The translations under genes were made by a program, and so were the position numbers. Shown one piece after another: positions 26,441-35,400 of a DNA stretch of 64,000 nucleotides (position 1 is the stretch's first letter; the number at the start of each line of letters is the position of its first letter). The notes under the pieces are model-generated. The model was not told the origin of the DNA, searched no databases, and was given only the letters and a program-made list of their open reading frames with translations. The stretch is from Protaetiibacter larvae (GTDB lineage Bacteria; Actinomycetota; Actinomycetes; Actinomycetales; Microbacteriaceae), in contig NZ_CP043504.1 in assembly GCF_008365275.1 (NCBI RefSeq), positions 1,302,001 through 1,366,000 on the forward strand, in the 5' to 3' direction.

Positions 26441-27295
26441 ATGCCCGGACCGATCGACCTGCACGCGCACTCGAGCGTGTCCGACGGCACCGAGACGCCC
26501 GCGGAGCTCGTGGCCGCGGGGGTCGCGGCGGGGCTCGGCGTGCTCGCCATCACCGACCACGACTCGACGGCCGGATGGGATCAGGCGATCATCGCCGCCC
26601 ACGGCACCGGGCTCGAACTGGTGCCCGGCATCGAGCTCTCCACCCAGCAGGACTATGCGAGCGTGCACATCCTGGGCTACCTGGTGGACCCCGACGACCC
26701 GGAGCTGCGCGCCGCGACCGCCGCGATCCGCTCGGAGCGGCTGCACCGGGCCGAGTCGATGGTCGCACGCATCGCGGTCGACTACGCGCTCGACTGGGAC
26801 GATGTGCTCGCCCAGACCACGCCGGGCGCCACCGTGGGGCGTCCGCACATCGCCGACGCGCTCGTCGCGCGCGGGCACGTGCCCGACCGTTCGGCGGCGT
26901 TCGCGACGATCCTGCACTGGCGGGGCGGCTACTACCGGCCCCATGAGGCTCCGCCGCCCGTCGAGGGCGTGCGGCTCATCACCGGGGCCGGCGGCGTGGC
27001 GGTCATCGCGCATCCGGGCGCTCGGGGGCCGCAGCGGGTGCTGTCGGATGCGCGGATGCGGTCCCTCGTCGATGCCGGCCTGTTCGGGCTGGAGCTCGAC
27101 CACCGGGACAACCCGGTCGCGTCGCGGCCGCATTGGGCGGAGCTCGCGCGCCGCTTCGGCCTCGTCACCACGGGGTCGAGCGACTACCACGGTGCCGGCA
27201 AGCCGAACCGGCTCGGCGAGAACACCACCGCCCCCGAGGTCTACGCGGCGATCGTGGCGCGCGCCACCGGATCCCGCCCGATCCGCACCCCCTAG
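26441..27295 (+). CDS. PHP-domain phosphoesterase (TrpH/RNase AM-like)
   Basis: A 284-residue metal-dependent phosphoesterase. Metal-site motifs are DLHAHSSVSDG at the N-terminus, ITDHDS near residue 46, a Glu in PGIELS, AHPGA and TTGSSDYHG near the C-terminus. Relatives act on 3',5'-nucleoside bisphosphates or RNA 5' ends. ATG 26441 has TAGCAT 6 nt upstream (leaderless pattern). Its TAG stop lies in the CTAG that became the target of the IS481-type insertion, which left the reading frame intact. Confidence 0.87.
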   Translation: MPGPIDLHAHSSVSDGTETPAELVAAGVAAGLGVLAITDHDSTAGWDQAIIAAHGTGLELVPGIELSTQQDYASVHILGYLVDPDDPELRAATAAIRSERLHRAESMVARIAVDYALDWDDVLAQTTPGATVGRPHIADALVARGHVPDRSAAFATILHWRGGYYRPHEAPPPVEGVRLITGAGGVAVIAHPGARGPQRVLSDARMRSLVDAGLFGLELDHRDNPVASRPHWAELARRFGLVTTGSSDYHGAGKPNRLGENTTAPEVYAAIVARATGSRPIRTP

Positions 27296-28392
27296 ATGTT
27301 CTTCCCCGTGAGGTTGTGAACGCGGGCTGCGGGGACGAGACCGCCGATTCCGGTGTGGGGTCGGTGGTGATTGTAGTGATGGAGCCAGTCGGCGTAGGTG
27401 GCTGAGCGGGTGGCCTCGGATGAGTATGCCTCGGCGTAGGCCCACTCGGTGGCGAGGGTGCGGTTGAAGCGTTCGACCTTGCCGTTGGTCTGCGGCCGGT
27501 AGGGGCGTGTCCAGCGGTGCTGGATGTTGCCGAGTGCGGCGGCGAAGGCGCGTGATCGGTAGCAGGAGCCGTTGTCGGTCATCACGGCGGTGACGGTGAT
27601 GCCGTGCTCGGCGAAGAACGCTGCGGCTCGGAGCCAGAAGCCGGCCGCGGTCTCTTTGCGTTCGTCGGGGAGTTGCTCGGAGTAGGCGAGCCGGGAGTGG
27701 TCATCGACCGCGTGGTGCAGGAAGGTGTAGCCGCGCGAAGGGGACGCGCCGCGACGTGCGGCTCGATCCCGGGCCGAGCCGGCTCGTCGATCCTGGGTCG
27801 AACCGCGACCATGGATGCGCCAGCCGCCGCCATCCGGGATGCGACCGAGTTTCTTGATATCGACATGGACGAGCTCTCCCGGCGCGGCGACCTCGTAGCG
27901 GACCGGCTTCGGCGCGCGAACAGGCAGCCCGGTGGCCTGATCGACGTGGACAAGTCGCGGCATCCGATAGCGGGCGAGAACGCGTCCGACCGTCGAGCGG
28001 GGAACACCGAGGTGATAGCCGATGCGGTGCGGACCCCAACGGCGGGTGAAGCGCAACGCGACGATGCGTCGCTCGAGTCGCTGGGACGAGCGCGACGGGC
28101 TGCGGTGCGGTCGGGAGCTGCGATCGGTCAGCGGCAGCCCGGCGCGGTAGCGGCACGCCCAACGGGAAGCCGTCGCCGGGGAGCACTGGAACCGCTCAGC
28201 AGCCCGCCGCACCGGCCAGCCCTGATCGACGATGAGACGAGCAAGGCGCGCCCTGCCCTCCGGAGTAAACGGCGCGTTAGCGTGAGTCACGAAGACCTCC
28301 GTGGAAACGATCTGAGTGTGGTTACCCACATCGTTCCCGGAGGTCTTCGCTCACCTCAGCCGTTCACAACGTGTCGGGGAAGAACACCTAGA
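27291..28392. mobile_element. IS481-family insertion sequence with 6-bp target duplication
   Basis: The element runs from 27297 to 28386 (1,090 bp). Its ends share the inverted repeat TGTTCTTCCCCG, a 3-4 nt variable stretch, and GTTGTGAACG. The direct repeat CCTAGA flanks it at 27291-27296 and 28387-28392. That fits the NCTAGN target known for Bordetella IS481. The insertion separated two convergent genes that, before insertion, shared a CTAG at their stop codons. The ends and duplication are intact, so it is recent or still active. Confidence 0.93.
27292..28290 (-). CDS. IS481-family DDE transposase
   Basis: A 332-residue transposase: N-terminal helix-turn-helix (RRAAERFQCSPATASRWA), then an rve integrase core with catalytic Asp144 (VHVDIKKLG), Asp239 (MTDNGSCYRS) and Glu273 (TNGKVERFNR). 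GTG 28290 is chosen because GGAGG lies 6 nt upstream and the family starts MTHANAP. The open frame runs through the element's end and stops at TAG inside the duplicated target CTAG, so the stop codon is supplied by the host site. No frameshift is seen. Confidence 0.93.
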   Translation of the reverse strand: MTHANAPFTPEGRARLARLIVDQGWPVRRAAERFQCSPATASRWACRYRAGLPLTDRSSRPHRSPSRSSQRLERRIVALRFTRRWGPHRIGYHLGVPRSTVGRVLARYRMPRLVHVDQATGLPVRAPKPVRYEVAAPGELVHVDIKKLGRIPDGGGWRIHGRGSTQDRRAGSARDRAARRGASPSRGYTFLHHAVDDHSRLAYSEQLPDERKETAAGFWLRAAAFFAEHGITVTAVMTDNGSCYRSRAFAAALGNIQHRWTRPYRPQTNGKVERFNRTLATEWAYAEAYSSEATRSATYADWLHHYNHHRPHTGIGGLVPAARVHNLTGKNI

Positions 28393-29830
28393 CGGTCGGC
28401 GGGGTGGGGGCGCCCGAACCCGAGCTGCGGCGACGCCGACGACGGCGCTGCGAGGGCGCCGCGTTGCCGTCGTGGTGCTCCGTGCCCTTGCCGTCGTGCG
28501 TGCCGGTTCCCGCCTCCCGCGGTGCGGAGGCCCCGCCCGCGGCGCCGCCGGATCCCGAACCGCCGCGCGTGCGGGTGCGCTGGCGCGACCCGCCGGATCC
28601 CGACGGCGCCTGCCCCGTGCGCGGCGCGCGCTCCGGAGCCGGGCCCGCGGGCTTCAGGCGGCCCTTCGTGCCCTCCGGGATGTCGAGGTCGGCGAACAGG
28701 TGCGGCGAGGAGGAGTACGTCTCGGTCGGCTCCGGGATGCCGAAGTCGAGGCCGCGGTTGATGAGCCCCCACTTGTGCAGGTCGTCCCAGTCGACGAAGG
28801 TCACCGCGATGCCCGTCTTGCCGGCCCGGCCCGTGCGGCCCGCACGGTGCAGGTAGGTGTCGGGGTCGTCGGGCACCGTGTGGTTGATGACGTGCGTCAC
28901 GTCGTTGACGTCGATGCCGCGCGCGGCGACATCCGTCGCGATGAGGATGTCCTTCTTGCCGGCCTTGAACGCCGCCATGGAGCGCTCGCGCGCATCCTGG
29001 CTCATGTCGCCGTGCACGGCGCCCGCGTTGAAGCCGCGGTCGTTCAGCTCCTCGACGAGCTTCTGGGCGGCGCGCTTGGTGCGGGTGAAGATCACCGTCT
29101 TGCCGCGGCCGTTGGCCTGCAGGATGCGCGAGATCACCTCATCCTTGTCGAGGGAGTGCGCCCGGTAGATGACGTGCTTGATGTTGGCCTGCGTGAGCCC
29201 CTCGTCGGGGTCGTTCGCGCGGATGTGGATGGGCCGGTTCATGAAGCGGCGCGCGAGCGCGACCACAGGTCCCGGCATCGTCGCCGAGAACAGCATGGTG
29301 TGGCGGGTCGGCGGGGTCTGCGCGAACAGCTTCTCCACGTCGGGCAGGAAGCCGAGGTCGAGCATCTTGTCGGCCTCGTCGAGCACCATCACCTGCACCT
29401 GGCTGAGGGACAGCAGGCGCTGCCCGGCGAGGTCGAGGAGGCGTCCGGGGGTGCCGACGACGATCTGGGCGCCCGCCTTCAGCTGCTCCACCTGGCCCTC
29501 GTAGGCCTTGCCGCCGTAGATGGCGGCCACCTGAGTGGGACGGTTGGATGCGGCGAGTTCGAGGTCCTCGGCCACCTGCACGCACAGCTCACGGGTGGGG
29601 ACGACGATGAGGGCCTTCACGCCCGGTCCGGGGTTCGGCCCGAGCGCCTGGATGACCGGAAGGCCGAATCCGAAGGTCTTGCCGGTGCCGGTCTTCGCCT
29701 GGCCGATGATGTCCTGTTTGGCGAGGCCGAGGGGGATGGTCTGGGTCTGAATCGGGAAGGGCTCGATGATGCCCTTCGCCGCCAGCGCGTCGACCATGTC
29801 CTGGTCGATGTTGAGATCGCGGAAAGTCAA
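28388..29830 (-). CDS. DEAD-box RNA helicase (RhlE-like)
   Basis: A 480-residue helicase with all core motifs: Q-motif region, AKTGTGKT, PTREL, TPGRLLDL, DEAD, SAT, ARGID and HRAGRTGR. The last 90 residues are a low-complexity Gly/Ser/Arg tail ending in a run of seven Arg, likely RNA-binding. I place the start at TTG 29830 (LTFRDLNIDQ) because an upstream ATG at 29911 would overlap the divergent gene. The TAG stop comes from the right copy of the IS target duplication. Likely roles are RNA decay or ribosome assembly. Confidence 0.9.
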   Translation of the reverse strand: MTFRDLNIDQDMVDALAAKGIIEPFPIQTQTIPLGLAKQDIIGQAKTGTGKTFGFGLPVIQALGPNPGPGVKALIVVPTRELCVQVAEDLELAASNRPTQVAAIYGGKAYEGQVEQLKAGAQIVVGTPGRLLDLAGQRLLSLSQVQVMVLDEADKMLDLGFLPDVEKLFAQTPPTRHTMLFSATMPGPVVALARRFMNRPIHIRANDPDEGLTQANIKHVIYRAHSLDKDEVISRILQANGRGKTVIFTRTKRAAQKLVEELNDRGFNAGAVHGDMSQDARERSMAAFKAGKKDILIATDVAARGIDVNDVTHVINHTVPDDPDTYLHRAGRTGRAGKTGIAVTFVDWDDLHKWGLINRGLDFGIPEPTETYSSSPHLFADLDIPEGTKGRLKPAGPAPERAPRTGQAPSGSGGSRQRTRTRGGSGSGGAAGGASAPREAGTGTHDGKGTEHHDGNAAPSQRRRRRRRSSGSGAPTPPTV

Positions 29831-29888
29831 GGAATACCTGTCTGGTAGGGGAGGACTCCAGTCTACCGGGCTCGCATACACTGGGCCG

Positions 29889-30614
29889 GTGGCCTGGTTC
29901 CGTCGTCGCACGCGTCCGCGCCCGGCAAGCCATCACGTCGCCCCGCGTTCCGAGGCGGTGGCCGTCGCCCGGGTGGAGTTGGCCGACCTCGCTCCCGCGC
30001 CGGAGCGCTTCCTCGGTCAGACGGCGTACCTCACGATCGTCCTGTTCGAGAACCTCGGCCGCGCGGTCACCACGGCACCGACGACGGATGCGAAGACGCG
30101 GCTCACGCACGCGGCATCCGAGCTGCTGGCCATGCATCAGGAGCTCGTCGGGCTGCTGCGTGAGCACCACGACGACCCGACCGCGCAGATGGATCCGTTC
30201 CGGCTTCCCCTCGACGACTTCCAGCGCCGCACGAAGGGCGCCGACTGGCACGAGATCCTCGTGACCTGCTATCTCACGAACGGCTTCCTGCTCGACTTCT
30301 TCGCCGGGCTCGCCGCGGGCCTGCCGCGGGATCTCGCGGATCGCGCGGCCGAGATCCTGCAGCGCGACAAGGGCGAGGAGGTGCTCGTGGGGGAGCTGCG
30401 GCTCGCCATCGAGGAGAACCCACGGGTGGCGTCGCGACTCGCGATGTGGGGTCGTCGCCTCATCGGCGACACGATGCTCGTGGCCCGCTCGGCGATCGAG
30501 CAGCACGGCACCGCCGCGGATGCGGCCGCGGTCGACGAGCGCGTCGACCCGGTGTTCACCGAGCTCATCGCGGCGCACACGCGCCGCATGGATGCCCTGG
30601 GCCTGACCGCCTGA
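29889..30614 (+). CDS. Ferritin-like fold protein (MiaE-like)
   Basis: A 241-residue, mostly helical protein of the ferritin-like superfamily related to tRNA hydroxylase MiaE, conserved beside rhlE and DUF3107 in actinobacteria. Candidate di-iron residues are Glu in FENLGRA and ASELLAMHQEL, and WHEILVTCYLT. The enzymatic role in this phylum is not established. GTG 29889 has TACACT 6 nt upstream (leaderless pattern); the helicase is divergent. Confidence 0.75.
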   Translation: MAWFRRRTRPRPASHHVAPRSEAVAVARVELADLAPAPERFLGQTAYLTIVLFENLGRAVTTAPTTDAKTRLTHAASELLAMHQELVGLLREHHDDPTAQMDPFRLPLDDFQRRTKGADWHEILVTCYLTNGFLLDFFAGLAAGLPRDLADRAAEILQRDKGEEVLVGELRLAIEENPRVASRLAMWGRRLIGDTMLVARSAIEQHGTAADAAAVDERVDPVFTELIAAHTRRMDALGLTA

Positions 30615-30633
30615 GGCGGATCGGCACGGGTTC

Positions 30634-30710
30634 TTTCCGCAACTCAGGAGACTCGCCCGTTTGCCAGGGTGTGCGCCGCCGCCCCGCGCGTATCTCCTGA
30701 GTTGCGGAAA
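30634..30710. repeat. Long inverted repeat, family 2, copy D
   Basis: Perfect 18-bp arms TTTCCGCAACTCAGGAGA (30634-30651) and reverse complement (30693-30710) enclose a 41-bp spacer. The inner end CAGGAGA is shared with family 1 at 5 kb, while the outer part differs. It precedes the second repeat-flanked nuclease gene by 110 bp. Confidence 0.92.
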
Positions 30711-30819
30711 GTACGCGCGACGATCGGCCGGTCCTGCACAGCCGCGGTGGCGCGGTCGCCGTCTCCGGATCAGGCGACGGACGTCGACGCCGATTCCGCA
30801 AGGCGAGCAGGCTCCCCGG

Positions 30820-31764
30820 ATGATCAGCCCCGCCATCCGTGCCCACCCCTCGGAGCTCTTCGGCGACGCCGAGGTGCTGACCCGCCGCAACCTCGTCGGG
30901 CGCGGGGCGACCGTCATGCAGTTGGCCGCCGCCGTGCACGATGGCAGTCTCGTGCGGATCCGGAGGGGTTACTACGCGCGGCCGGACCTGGACCCGGCGG
31001 TGCAGCGCGCGGTGCGGGTGGGCGGCCGATTCTCGTGCGTCTCCGAACTGCGGCATCGAGGGATCTGGGCGCCGGCGGACCTCGACGAGGTGCACCTGCA
31101 GATCGCTCCGAACGCTGCGCGGCTTCGTGACAAGGACGACCGCACGGCGCCGATGGAGTTCGAGGCGCCCGGTTGCCGCATCCATTGGCGCGAACTGTCG
31201 CGGGCCCCTGCGAACCACGCGCACGCCGGACTCTGGGATGCGCTCACGCTCGCGATGACCTGCCTTCCCGAGCGGGACGCGCTCGCGGCGCTCGACAGCG
31301 CACTCCATCTGGGGATGCTCTCGATGCGCTCGCTCCCGGACCTCGCGGAGGGCCTCCCGCTCCATCGGCGTCACCTCGTCGATTGGGCGGACCCCGCCGC
31401 CGAGTCCGGCCTCGAGACGCTCATCCGCTACCTCTGCCGGGTGATGGGGCTGCGCGTCCGCAGCCAGCCCTACGTGCGGAGGGTGGGGCGCGGCGACCTC
31501 GAGATCGAGGATGTGATCCTCATCGAGGCCGACGGCGGCGCGTTCCATGCTGCAGAGGTCACGGCCCGTGACCGCCGACGCGATGCGGGATTCGTCCGTG
31601 CCGGTCGTACCGTCCTGCACTTCCGGTACGCGCAGATCGTCTACGAGCCGCGAGAGGTCGCCGAGACGATCCTGGCGGCGCTCCTCGCCCACCGCGGGGT
31701 TCGCAACTCAGGAGAAATCGTGAGGAGGGCGCGTCGACGGCTCGATGACGCCGGGATCTCCTGA
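30820..31764 (+). CDS. AbiEi-like winged helix + DUF559/Vsr-like nuclease, second locus
   Basis: A 314-residue homologue of the protein at 5245-6105. The N-terminus has LVRIRRGYYARP (winged-helix wing) and VGGRFSCVSELRHRGIW. The nuclease part has Glu199, Asp226 in RGDLEIED, Glu236-x-Asp238 in LIEADGGAFH, then RDAGFVRAGRTVLHF and YAQIVYEP. The spacing between the Asp and ExD residues is the same in both proteins. The last 20 residues (from Arg295) are encoded inside inverted repeat E, whose right arm supplies the TGA stop. Start ATG 30820; no clear ribosome site. Role unknown. Confidence 0.85.
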   Translation: MISPAIRAHPSELFGDAEVLTRRNLVGRGATVMQLAAAVHDGSLVRIRRGYYARPDLDPAVQRAVRVGGRFSCVSELRHRGIWAPADLDEVHLQIAPNAARLRDKDDRTAPMEFEAPGCRIHWRELSRAPANHAHAGLWDALTLAMTCLPERDALAALDSALHLGMLSMRSLPDLAEGLPLHRRHLVDWADPAAESGLETLIRYLCRVMGLRVRSQPYVRRVGRGDLEIEDVILIEADGGAFHAAEVTARDRRRDAGFVRAGRTVLHFRYAQIVYEPREVAETILAALLAHRGVRNSGEIVRRARRRLDDAGIS

Positions 31765-31770
31765 GTTGCG
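31702..31770. repeat. Long inverted repeat, family 2, copy E, overlapping the nuclease 3' end
   Basis: Arms CGCAACTCAGGAGA (31702-31715) and reverse complement (31757-31770) enclose a 41-bp spacer, the same length as copy D. The spacer centre holds CGTCGACG. The repeat codes for the last 20 residues and stop of the nuclease gene. Confidence 0.92.
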
Positions 31771-31785
31771 GAAAAGGCTGAGCGG

Positions 31786-32082
31786 CTAGAGCCGACCGCC
31801 CGAGAGTTCGTGGAGGGCGCGCGCGTCGGCGCTGCGGCGCACGCGCGGCAGCAGGAACGCGGTCAGCGCGGCGACCAGGATGCCGGCCGCGATCGAGACC
31901 GTCCAGATCCAGCCGCCGTCGAACGGCCAGCCGAGCCAGACCAGCAGCGCCCACACGGCCGAGGTCGCGGCCGCGCCCACGGCGGGCAGCAGGGCGATGC
32001 CGTAGGAGCCGCGTCCGGGAACGAGGTAACGGATGAGGCCCCCGATGCCGGCGCCGATGACGGTGACGAAGACGATCTCCAC
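31786..32082 (-). CDS. Small three-helix membrane protein
   Basis: A 98-residue protein with three hydrophobic segments (about 3-22, 28-52, 58-80) and a basic tail. I do not recognise a family. GTG 32082 is preceded by TAGGAT exactly 6 nt upstream, the leaderless pattern, supporting it as a real gene. It is followed by the family-2 repeat E. Confidence 0.6.
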   Translation of the reverse strand: MEIVFVTVIGAGIGGLIRYLVPGRGSYGIALLPAVGAAATSAVWALLVWLGWPFDGGWIWTVSIAAGILVAALTAFLLPRVRRSADARALHELSGGRL

Positions 32083-32106
32083 GCGGCGATCCTAGGCGAG
32101 AAGCGG

Positions 32107-32331
32107 TCAGGCGACGAAGCCGACGCGTCGGGTCTCGCCGCCGCCGACCTCGATGTAGGCGATTCCGGCCGCCGGGACGATGTAGACCTTGCCCTTGTCG
32201 TCGGCGAGCTTGACGAACACATCGCCGGCGGTGAGCGCCTTCTCGACGATCTTCTCCACCTCGGCGGCGGTCTGCGCGCTCTCGAAGGCGAGCTCACGGG
32301 CGGTGTTGGCGATACCGATGCGAATGTCCAC
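32107..32331 (-). CDS. DUF3107 protein, 74 aa
   Basis: Small conserved actinobacterial protein (TB9.4/Rv3208A type): MDIRIGIANTARELAFES at the start, IVEKALTAGDVFVKL in the middle and a C-terminal beta strand. The function is unknown. GTG 32331 has TACGCT 6 nt upstream (leaderless pattern). The location between rhlE and adnA matches mycobacterial gene order. Confidence 0.9.
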   Translation of the reverse strand: MDIRIGIANTARELAFESAQTAAEVEKIVEKALTAGDVFVKLADDKGKVYIVPAAGIAYIEVGGGETRRVGFVA

Positions 32332-32445
32332 GTGTCGAGCGTAGATGATGCCGAGCGGGGCATCCCGAGCGGTTCACTGTGGGCGGAACCGGGGGTTCGG
32401 ACCGGCATCGGATGCGGTGTCCGAGCCGCCCGCTACGGTAGCGGC

Positions 32446-35400
32446 ATGCCCGGTGCCCGATTCGTCGTCGACGAGCCAGAGGGCGTCGCGCCGGTGGTGC
32501 TCGACGCCTCGCAGGCGGCGGTGCTGGCGCTCGCCGACGACGCCTCGGCGGCGGTGCTCGGGGCTCCCGGAACCGGCAAGACCACGACGCTCGTCGAGCT
32601 CGTCGCGGAGCGGGTGGGCCGGGGATGGCGGCCCGAGCAGATCCTCGTGCTCGCTCCGTCCCGTGCCTCGGCGACCCGCTTGCGGGATCGTCTCGCGCGC
32701 CGACTCGGCGTGCCCACGGATGGTCCGCTCGCCCGCACGGTGTCGTCCCTCGCCTTCGAGGTGGTGGGCGCCGCGGCCCGCGCGGCAGGCGCGCCGCCGC
32801 CGCGGCTGCTGACCGGCACCGAGCAGGACGCCGATCTCGCGGCGATCCTGGAGGGCCATGTGGTCGACGGCACGGGTCCCGCCTGGCCGGACCCGCTCGT
32901 CCCGGAGGTGCGGGCGTTGCGGGGGTTCCGCGCCGAGCTGCGCGAGCTGCTCGCCCGGGCGACGGAGTACGAGGTGGATGCCGGACGTCTCGGCGCGATC
33001 GCCCGCGAGGCCGGCCGCGCCGACTGGGCGGCCGCGGCCGCGTTCCTCGGCGAGTACCACGCGCTGCAGGCGCAGAACCGGCCCGACCAGTTCGACGCCG
33101 CCGAGTTCGTGCGTTTCGCGGTGCGGGCGATCCGCGACGGAGAGGCGGGGTCGCGGGTCTCGGGTCTGCGGCTCGTGGTCGTCGACGATCTGCAGGAGGC
33201 CACCGAGTCGACGATGTCGGTGCTGCGCGCGCTCGCCGATCGGGGCGTCGCGGTGGTGGCGTTCGGCGATCCGGATGTCGCGGCGAACGCCTTCCGCGGG
33301 GGTGAGGCGGATGCCGTGGGCCGTCTCGCGGAGCGCATCGGCCTCCGCGACGGCGACCGGCTGGTGCTCGACACGGTGCACCGCGGGGGCGCCGAGCTTC
33401 GCGCGCTCGTGTCGCGCACCGTCGAGCGGATCGGCACCGCGGCGGCGGGTCCGCAGCGCCGGGCGGCGGTGCCGGCTCTCGCAGCCGAGGCGTCATCCGA
33501 CCGGCCGCCGGTGTCGGTCATCCGTGCCACCACCCCCGCGCGGCAGGTGACGGCGATCGCCCGGGTGCTGCGCGAGGAGCATCTGCCGCACGGCGTGCCG
33601 TGGTCGCAGCTCGCGGTCGTGGTCCGCTCGGGCGCGCAGCTGCCGGAGCTCGCCCGCGCCCTCGCGCGCGCCGAGGTGCCCGCCCGCACCTCCGGCCGCG
33701 GTGCACCGCTGCGCGACGATCCGGCGCCGCGGGCGCTGCTCGCACTCGTGGAGGTCGCGATCGGGCGGCGGCAGCTCGACGCGGCGACGGCGGCCGAACT
33801 GCTCACGGGCCCCTTCGGCGGCCTCGACCCGCTCGGACTGCGCCGACTGCGCCTCGCGCTGCGGCACGAGGAGCTCGCCGGCGGCGGGTCGCGGCCGGGT
33901 GCGGAACTCGTGGCCGACGCGCTCGCCGAGCCGGGGCGCCTGGCGACGATCGAGGGCCGCGCGGCCGCGCGCGCATCCCGACTCGCCGGCACTCTCGCCG
34001 AGCTGCGCGCCCTCGCCGGCGGCGCGACGATCGAGGAGCTGCTCTGGGTGGCGTGGGAGCGCAGCGGGGTCGCCGAGTCGTGGCGCAGGCAGGCGCTCGG
34101 CTCGGGCATCGAGGCGGCCGAGGCGAACCGGGATCTCGACGGCGTCGTCGCGCTGTTCGCGGCGGCGAAGCGCTACGTCGAGCAGCGCCCGACGGAGGAC
34201 GTGCTCGATTTCCTGCAGCACATCCTCGACTCCGACATCGTCGACGACCTGCTCGCGCCCCCGCGGGCCGACGACGCGGTCATCGTCGCGACCCCGTCGG
34301 CGCTCGTCGGGCAGGAGTTCCGCACGGTCGTGGTCGCCTCCCTGCAGGACGGCGCCTGGCCGAACCTCCGCCCGCGCGGCTCGCTGCTCGCCCCGCAGCG
34401 ACTCGTCCGGCTGCTGGAGGGCAGCGATGCGGCGGCGATCGACGAACGCAAGCTCGTGCTCGACGACGAGCTGCGGATGTTCGCGCTCGCGGTCTCCCGC
34501 GCCCGCGAGCGCGTCGTGCTGGCGGCCGTCGAGAACGAGGACGAGTCGGCGAGCGTGCTGTTCCAGCTCGCGCCGTCCGCGCCCGACGCCCTCGCGGATC
34601 GGGTCGCGTCGCCGCTCACGCTGCGCGGCCTGACGGGGCTGCTGCGCCGCGAGCTCGTCGACGCGTCGGGGCCGCGGCGCGAGGAGGCGGCGGCCCTGCT
34701 CGCCCTGCTCGCCGAGCGGGAGGTCGTCGGCGCCTCGCCCGAGGAGTGGCTCGGCCTCCGCGAGATCTCCACCGACGCCCCGCTCTTCGACGGCGTGCCG
34801 GTGCGGGTGTCGCCGTCCCAGATCGAGAAGGTCGAGGAGTCGGCGCTCGATTGGGCCATCGAACGCCTGGGCGGCGGATCGACCTCCACGGCCATGAGCA
34901 TCGGCACGCTCGTGCACGCGGTCATGGAGTTCGCCGAGGGATCGGACGAGCAGACGCTGTGGAGCCAGCTGGAGGCGCGCTGGCCGGAGTTGCCGTTCGA
35001 GGCGCCCTGGGTGTCCGCTTTCGAGCGCCGCGCCGCGCGACGCCTCATCCACGGTCTCGCCGAATACCTCGGGGACTTCGCCGCCGAGGGCAAGACGCTG
35101 GTCGCGGCCGAGGGCAGCATCAGCATCCCGCTCGGTGACGACATCGTCGTGAAGGGCACGATCGACCGGGTCGAGCTGGCTCCGGACGGCGCGGTCGTCA
35201 TCGTCGACCTGAAGACCGGCCGCCCGACGACCTCGCCGCAGAAGGTCGCGCAGCACGCGCAGCTCGGCGTGTACCAGCTCGCCTACCGGGCCGGGCAGCT
35301 CGACGAGGCTCTCGCGCCGTATGGCGAGCACCACGGCGGTGGGGCCAAGCTGCTCTTCGTCCGCGAGGGGATCGGCGGCACGGCCTACCGTGAGGCGGTG

